DNA of 64,000 bases, taken from positions 1 through 64,000 of the forward strand of contig JASANE010000200.1 of the NCBI GenBank assembly GCA_030248225.1. Reading direction: 5' to 3'. A model generated the notes under the pieces. That model was not told the origin of the DNA. It did no database searches and saw only the letters and a list, made by a program, of their open reading frames with translations. The first letter of the stretch is position 1; each line of letters starts with the position of its first letter. Source of the DNA: Trileptium ribeirensis. Lineage: Eukaryota > Nematoda > Enoplea > Enoplida > Thoracostomopsidae. Below are positions 57,923 to 64,000 of this stretch, piece by piece. The position numbers and the translations under genes are program-made.

Positions 57923-60225
57923 CAAGTCGACGTTTTTAGCGAAAAATTTTTGCTGTTCTTTAATCCCGGGGTGTTTCAGCGGATTTTGTTGTTTGTCCAC
58001 AGTGTCTGATAAAGCGCCAGGTTTCGCCATTGGTTCAACAAGTTGTTCGACCGACGGCGAATAATGTCGTTTCATAATCTCTGCGTTCGACGCAGGTCGT
58101 TTTCGAGACCAGTGACGGGCCATATGTGTTGAACAACCAAGTTTAGATGCAAAAACTCGTCCACAATAGATACAACTATAGGCTTGGTCCATGTCCGAGT
58201 AATGGTAGGCGCAATCTAAATAAATACAGGTATAGTACTAACCAGAAATTACCGGACATTAACAACGTGCGAGCTGGTCTAACGATATTTTAACAATATT
58301 ACAATAATAAAGTTATATTTTAGAGCAAATTGCTTCTGAGCTAGTCACGAGCGAGTTTTGAGTTATTTGAAATTGAGTGCAAACAACAGTCATTTTAATG
58401 AGTTCTCTATAGTGAAATGCTCGATTGATGCAGTAATGATAAACAAATCTAACTAAGAGTAAATTGAAATGACGGCTCGCAAATAGGAATTTACACAGCG
58501 TTGTTCAAATCACCACAGTTATTTTCTAGGCAAGAATAAAGTAGCGTTAAGGCAATAGTTGGCATTTTATATAAAATAGTTGTTCCATTTTACACAGTTT
58601 CACTTGTGTATAAAATTCACACTTTCGCGCTAACCCCACTCGAGATTCTCCCGTGCAATAACATGAGAAGCATATATTCCATCATTTTGTGTAGACATGC
58701 TGAGATCCCAGGCTTAACTTAATCTTGAAATCTGCGAAACCTGCTGACAAAAATAATCGTCTAAAGTGCATAAAAACTGAATAATACAGTAAACGTTAGC
58801 CACACAAAAGGCGTCAGGAATCCACACGAAAACTCACTAAGTGTAAAAAACCTGCTTTACCACACTACACTGTAACCGAGCAAGTCAACATTGTTGAAAG
58901 CCTTAATGCAACTAACAATGGTATGAGACGAAGCAGATATATTATAAAAACAGTTACAACCTTTAAAGTGCCAATGCCGAACAATATTGAGTACACAACA
59001 AACAACAAGTCAAAGCGAAGCATTTTACATTTTTTATGATAGTTTAAAAATATGAAAATTCCTAATCCCCGACGCGAAAATTCCGAGAATGAATATGGTG
59101 CGGCACCATGGAAAGAAGTTTGCCAAATTCTTTCAGAATGTGAAAGGCTAGTAAGGCTAGCTAGAAGCATCCGCTTAATTAATGTTTTGGATATGTTTAA
59201 ACTTCGTCTCAAAGCAACCGAGTTTAAAAATATGTGTCAGTAGAAAGTTGCGCAAGTCCCATAAAAATAACACAACTTAATTCCGAAGCATGGCTGGATT
59301 ATGACACCTGCATTAAAGCGTATTAAAGGAAAATTATCCTCCTGACAACAAAGTTTGCAGCGATAAAATTACTCCAATGGGGCGTTTTGCCAGCTATAAC
59401 CGGACAAAAAATTTAAACATCCATTCACATAATACAAACATACTTAACCTCATTTTTCAATTATCTGACTAAATCCCTTACCGTCGTCATCAGTATTCGT
59501 CTCCTTATGTGAACCGGTGGAACACAATTCGGCAGTCGCTGAAGCGACCAACTGCGATTGCATCATTTCATTAGTCGGTCTATAGTGCAGCGAAATATGT
59601 TGAGCAAGTTCTTTGGGTGTGTCTGCGCCGTAACTACAAAAGTCGCAATCCAAGCGATGACTGCCAACATGATGTCGACAATGACCATGATACTGCGAAG
59701 CATTGGGCGTCTCGAAAGGACAGTAGGCGCACAGAAACACTGTAGCTAAAACAAGAAAAAGCAAACCAGTACGGAGACTATACAAAAACAAATTATACAT
59801 GTTCAGAAAGAACAAAAATTGTATGTATTGTATGTCGAATTGTACGTATGTGCAAAGCAAATCATGTTTTTAAACACCACAAATTTAGTAGAAACATTAA
59901 TGTAGCGAAACAAAAAAATATGTATAAAATAATATCACTTACACATTCAAATCACTATATGATTTAGTATCAACCAGAATGGCTATATATATTCAGAATA
60001 GCGTTCTAAGTTTTGCCTGGTGTGGTGTTACGTATGCTTACATTTTTTATACACTGGATAATCGTCAAACGGGCTGTCTTTGGCACGGTTTTCAAAATCA
60101 TCGTCTTCCAGACCAACGTCTTTTAAACGCGTATAGAACGTCGCAATTCGTTGATCGAGATATGTTTTCACTACTGCCATCGGATGATCGTATCTGGCAT
60201 TGGTTCTCTTGCGTTTCTTCTTTTT
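57923..60225 (-). CDS. C2H2 zinc-finger protein, three exons (60225-60042, 59745-59482, 58215-57923)
   Basis: Three exons join cleanly: donor AAAT/GTAAGC to acceptor TTGTTTTAG with split codon T+CT, then GACG/GTAAGG to TTTATTTAG with split codon G+AT. Exon 1 is basic then acidic (KKKKRKRTNARYDHP, then GLEDDDFENRAKDSPFDDY). Exon 2 holds two fingers with exact C-x2-C-x12-H-x3-H spacing: CAYCPFETPNASQYHGHCRHH, then CDFCSYGADTPKELAQHISLH. Exon 3 holds a third of the same spacing (CIYC...HMARH), followed by a Pro/Lys-rich tail. It ends at GACTTG/GTTAGT in phase 0, matching the exon at 50128. The start codon is upstream and was not found. C2H2 fingers usually bind DNA in the nucleus; targets cannot be told. 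This is the best-supported host gene in the window, probably continuing to 38342. Confidence 0.8.
58233..58410. mobile_element. Tc1/mariner-type MITE (family M), copy 3
   Basis: Flanked by TA. The left end is TAGTACTAACCAGAAATTAC; the right end reverse-complements to TAGAGAACTCATTAAAATGAC. It is diverged, with a TA-rich interior. It lies only 15 bp 5' of the splice acceptor of the third zinc-finger exon, so it may supply the branch-point region. Confidence 0.65.
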
Positions 60226-60704
60226 CTAAAAACCAAATACCAATCAATGCATTTTCTCATGTGATAGTCGTGACTGAACAGCTGGCTTCTCCAAACTGGG
60301 GGCTCGCGTTTTAAGTCCTACCTTGTAAAAACAGCGCCCTCAATTTCTGCCCCGTCGCAAAATTTTTTGCTTCCCATACTCCGATGCCTCCGGAGATATT
60401 GCTTTTAACGCACACTGTAAATACATCACGAAACGATATAATAAATGCAAATTAGCAATATTGTTACTAAATTTCTATTCTAAAGCTAAAAAGACTTTTG
60501 AATTATATAAAAATTACTTTAAAATTTGTTTTTAAGTGAATACAAACGTGTTTCGGCGTTCTGAGAAGAATTTTCTTATTTTATTTATTGTGAGTATTCA
60601 CACAAAAAATTGTAACTTGCCTTAAAAGCTACGCATCATCATGATTACTTAGGAGCAGCAGCATATAAAACATTTCCACCAATATTGAACCGTCCATAAT
60701 CAGC
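60226..60704. other. Upstream sequence or intron, nothing firm
   Basis: AT-rich, 5' of the first zinc-finger exon found. The missing upstream exon(s) and promoter could be here or further right, but none could be supported. Confidence 0.35.
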
Positions 60705-60825
60705 TGTTTATGCTAATTTTGAGTTTTCCTGTCCCCCAGTCACTGGGAGAAACCCAATTTCTCGTCGCCAGGTGCCCCGGTTCGGTACACCCAGGTATTT
60801 TGGATGCAATTTGGCAAAGCCAGTG
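60705..60825 (+). repeat. SINE-like dispersed repeat, copy 2
   Basis: Pairs with 38130-38265. B-box-like GGTTCGGTAC at 60779-60788, and a shared 3' part with CCCAGGTATTTTGGATGCAA. The 5' parts are more diverged. Confidence 0.4.
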
Positions 60826-63621
60826 GGGACGCTTCCTCAGTTCATGTGGAGCCCTTCAGTTGATCTGTGGAGATCATTAAGTACTGCAGCTGTGAGCAAA
60901 CATTACATATGTGTAAATAATACACAAATCTAAGCGCTCAGCCATGCAGGGAAAAATTTGAGAATTTTTGCCCAAAAAAGGAAAAAATTCGCATATTTTT
61001 AACCCAAATAAGAAAATTTCGCAAATTTTTTGCAGTCCGGAAAAGCTCATGGGGCATGGTCTTGGGCTGGCCTGTCCATAGTGTGTGGGGATGGATTGCA
61101 TCACCCACTTTCTTAACCCCATGTTCTTGAGATTTTCTCTCATGTCCGCCTCCCACCGGCCGAAACACTCATATTATCCAAATCCAAAAAAAATTGGTGA
61201 CTACGGCTTCGATCGTTTTCGTCAATTTGGATGGACTTTTGCGATAAAAAATCTAAATTTGATGGTGCTTTAACGATAAAACGATAAATTGTCGAAACGA
61301 AAAAACCTCGAATTCATATCAGGCAATCAATGATTATTATCAAATCCAGCTAATATTAAATGCCCAGTTGAGTTTTGTTAACCTTAGGGTTTTATTTGAA
61401 AACCCAAGAGTTTTGTACCAGGTATCACAGTTTTAGCAAACCTACTAGCAATTTTTCGATGTACAGATCCGTTCAAGTACAAATGTATGTGATAACATTG
61501 AGTAAAGCCTAGTAAAATACAGAAAATCAAAACGACGTCAATGATCGGTATGTGTTGATCTTAAATATGTTCCTAGAACACCCTTATTTTACTTCGATCG
61601 GCTCAGGAATAATTCCTACTTCCTAACTCGACTCAGAGAATCATGTAAATTAAGTCTTCGCGAATTTCGCATTTATCTTATGCGTTATACATTCGGCCAA
61701 CCTGTGGAGTTGAGAATTCGTGTTCTCCCAATAATGTGTACAAACAGTGACAAACTTTTAACTCAGGGCCAATAGAAAATCGGCAAGAGTGAAAAGTTGC
61801 CTATCGGTCACTCGGGGTTCTAACTCTCACGGTGGATGGACAACGGAGGACAGGACGGGACGGGCAATCAGAAAGGGGGCGACGGCTATCAAAGTAGGGT
61901 TCTAGACTGGAAAATTTCCTAGTAACGAAAATGTCTGTCTCCGACTTCTTCACCATCCTAATCCCTCACCCACACTTATATGCAGGTCCCGGCTGCTGCT
62001 TCCTCCACCGTCCAACCATCGTCCACGAGCAAAACCACGTGAGCCAAAATAATTACGACGGTGACGCAAGACGACATAGGTTCGCTATGTAAGTGTAGTG
62101 TCGGAGACGTACAGTAAAATCGTCCCAAATTAGTACTACCGAAGTCTAACTCATAGATATCAGTCAGATCAATTAACCCCGACTGTCGGTTTCTTTGGTT
62201 CTGCTCTCCAACCGCTCGGAGGCCGTTTACATAAGACCGGGCTTCGGTCTTTCCTCAATTTAACCAATTACATTTAAAACTGGAACTGCTACCGTAAATC
62301 GGTGGAAGTCCCAACCCAAAAGAGATTCCTAACATTCCCTTGGAATAGGGGTAATTAAAACGCTCGTTAACTTTGAGGAATGTCGTCTACGAGGATCCAA
62401 AATTTGTCACCCCATTCCTTGTCCCGATCTTAGTTCAGCTAAATTGCGGATTTTCCTGGCGTTCTGACCCATTTTCTAGAGGTTATTCCCCAAAACCTTA
62501 TCAAAACGAAGAATCCCAAATTTAACCCAATTTTCCCCAATTTTAATCACTAAATTAGATAATAATTATAATAGTAACTTATTAATACTAATACTGCTAA
62601 AAGTTTTCTTAATATATAAATATATATAAATTTTTGGGTTCGGAGATGTAGAATCGCTAGCTTCGGAATCGAAGATTTCTCACTAGACCGCACTATGGTG
62701 AAAAAGATGGGTGTCCGTTTATTTTTCTCTGTGAACAGGATTGCGTTATCTCAGCGTAAACCGATACAGACATGTGAGGGCTCATAGGAAAGCTACAATA
62801 CTCTAGATGTGCCTTTTCGAGGTTTTATTCCGATTCGACACACACAGGTCCTACCACAGAGAGTCAAAAGTCAAAGGGGGTACCCAGGGGCCACAAAAAT
62901 TGACCATTTTTGGGTCATTTTTGCTCATAACTCGGCAACCCTTGAGCCGATTTAAATTATTTTGATATCGAAATACGTGTCCTAGGAAGTTTTATTTATG
63001 GGTATATAAATTGCTTTGGTCGGGTCCATATGGGGCATGGGGGACTTTAGCAAATGACCGAATTTCCAAAATTTTGGTAAAACTTTGTCGACGTGTAGCT
63101 ATGTAACCACTCAAACGATTCGAACGAAATTTGGTGTGTGGAGCTACCTGAAAGGTGTCAACAGATTTGATGCAGAATCTCTGGGTCAATTGGTACTTGA
63201 GGCCAAATTTGGGCCCGACGCCATATATATTTATCTGTGACATTACCACCTCTAATGGTATATTACCAGATTTGTGGCTCAAAATAAATTCATATCAGTT
63301 TTCGTGGGTGCTGATTTCAAATCTTCCCTGTATTTAAACGTATCTCTTCGTGTAGAGGTAGTTATATCAATGGGTGAGACAAGGCGAGTGGTACGAAAGG
63401 GACGCGTGTCACGCGGTCTGTAGCAAATTCTGTTTCTATTTTCTGTGCTCCTATGCTTTTGTTAAGATTCTTATATACATAAATTACATACATATGTTGT
63501 TCACAATAATTCGTAAGCAGTTATGAGGTAGAGTTAACCGTCTTAGGGTACGTATTATTTATCTGACTATCACTTTTGCTGCGTCTATGCATTATTGAAC
63601 ACCACATTAATAAATATTTTT
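60826..63621. other. No supported gene
   Basis: Mixed sequence. From 61740 to 62350 composition is more balanced than elsewhere, but no frame stays open with a recognisable motif. The segment 62860-63380 (GGTCATTTTTGCTCATAACT) resembles a dispersed non-coding repeat. Frames at 60877-61168 and 62992-63282 on the minus strand are unsupported. Confidence 0.4.
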
Positions 63622-64000
63622 CAGGGAATAACCGGAACCGGAACCAGCAACCGGAACCGTCCATTTAAACCGGATCCGGAACCGGAACCTGGTCTTTGAA
63701 ATTTATATATAGTAAAACAGATGAAGGAAGAAATCAAGGTATAGTGGATTTAAAATGCATTAAAATAACTTTTACATTAAACTTAATATATTGCGGTGGT
63801 AATATTGCCTTTCTGAAACTTTAAAGAGACTGAGGAAGCTAATAATGTTTATTTATCGATCAAATATGTCGGTTTTTGGACATTCTGAGCAAAAAATGTC
63901 TTCCACTACACACCATTGCGTATACTGCGTCAAATCGAATGTGCTTACAAAGCTTGGAGCGTAGAATACACACTTTCGCTCTGTCTCCAGTCGCCTCCCT
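63622..64000 (+). mobile_element. hAT-like non-autonomous element, truncated by window end
   Basis: Begins CAGGGAATAACCGGAACC and follows the 42765 copy closely (GTCCATTTAAACCGGATCC, TCGGTTTTTGGACATTC, TCTGTCTCCAGTCGCCTCCC). The remaining ~480 bp would lie beyond the window. Confidence 0.9.

Overview
The window looks like repeat-rich, AT-rich DNA from an invertebrate animal. Introns begin GT and end AG, exons are short and widely spaced, there is a C2H2 zinc-finger gene, and animal-type mobile elements are present (hAT, Penelope-like, Tc1/mariner-type and other MITEs). I cannot name the organism. No rRNA, tRNA, CRISPR array or operon was seen. Gene models come from reading frames, splice signals and codon-phase matching, so multi-exon calls are provisional.

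Layout. 1-1.7 kb: a GC-rich MITE nested in a hAT-like element, then a broken hAT transposase (minus strand). 2-6.5 kb: old repeats, including a ~175-bp tandem family. 6.7-7.5 kb: a small plus-strand gene whose last exons join in phase. 8.7-9.1 kb: a 27-bp minisatellite. 10.3-13.1 kb: candidate minus-strand exons, one encoding a membrane-anchored N terminus. 14-17.2 kb: a tandem duplication, a Ulp1-like protease fragment, low-complexity sequence, and a cluster of perfect 10-bp palindromes. 18.2-20.5 kb: a decayed Penelope-like retroelement (RT YVDD motif plus GIY-YIG nuclease) between two copies of a flanking repeat, followed by a GCGC-hairpin minisatellite. 20.5-38 kb: mostly repeats and empty sequence with a few weak exon candidates.

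38.3-60.2 kb: the best host gene, on the minus strand. Three exons (60225-57923) encode three classical C2H2 fingers. They are phase-compatible with further exons at 50128-49567 and 45857-45586. A last pair of exons lies at about 38750-38508 and 38406-38342 with a poly(A) signal; at least one linking exon is missing from my model. Its introns are full of mobile DNA.

The most notable object is at 52046-56257, in an intron of that gene and in the opposite orientation. It is a ~4.2-kb element with ~50-bp imperfect terminal inverted repeats and hairpin-forming subterminal repeats. Inside is a broken gene whose first exon encodes an intact PWWP (chromatin-reader) domain, spliced in phase to a Cys-rich, RNase H/DDE-like protein of a widespread uncharacterised invertebrate family. 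I read it as a degraded DNA transposon whose transposase carries a PWWP domain.
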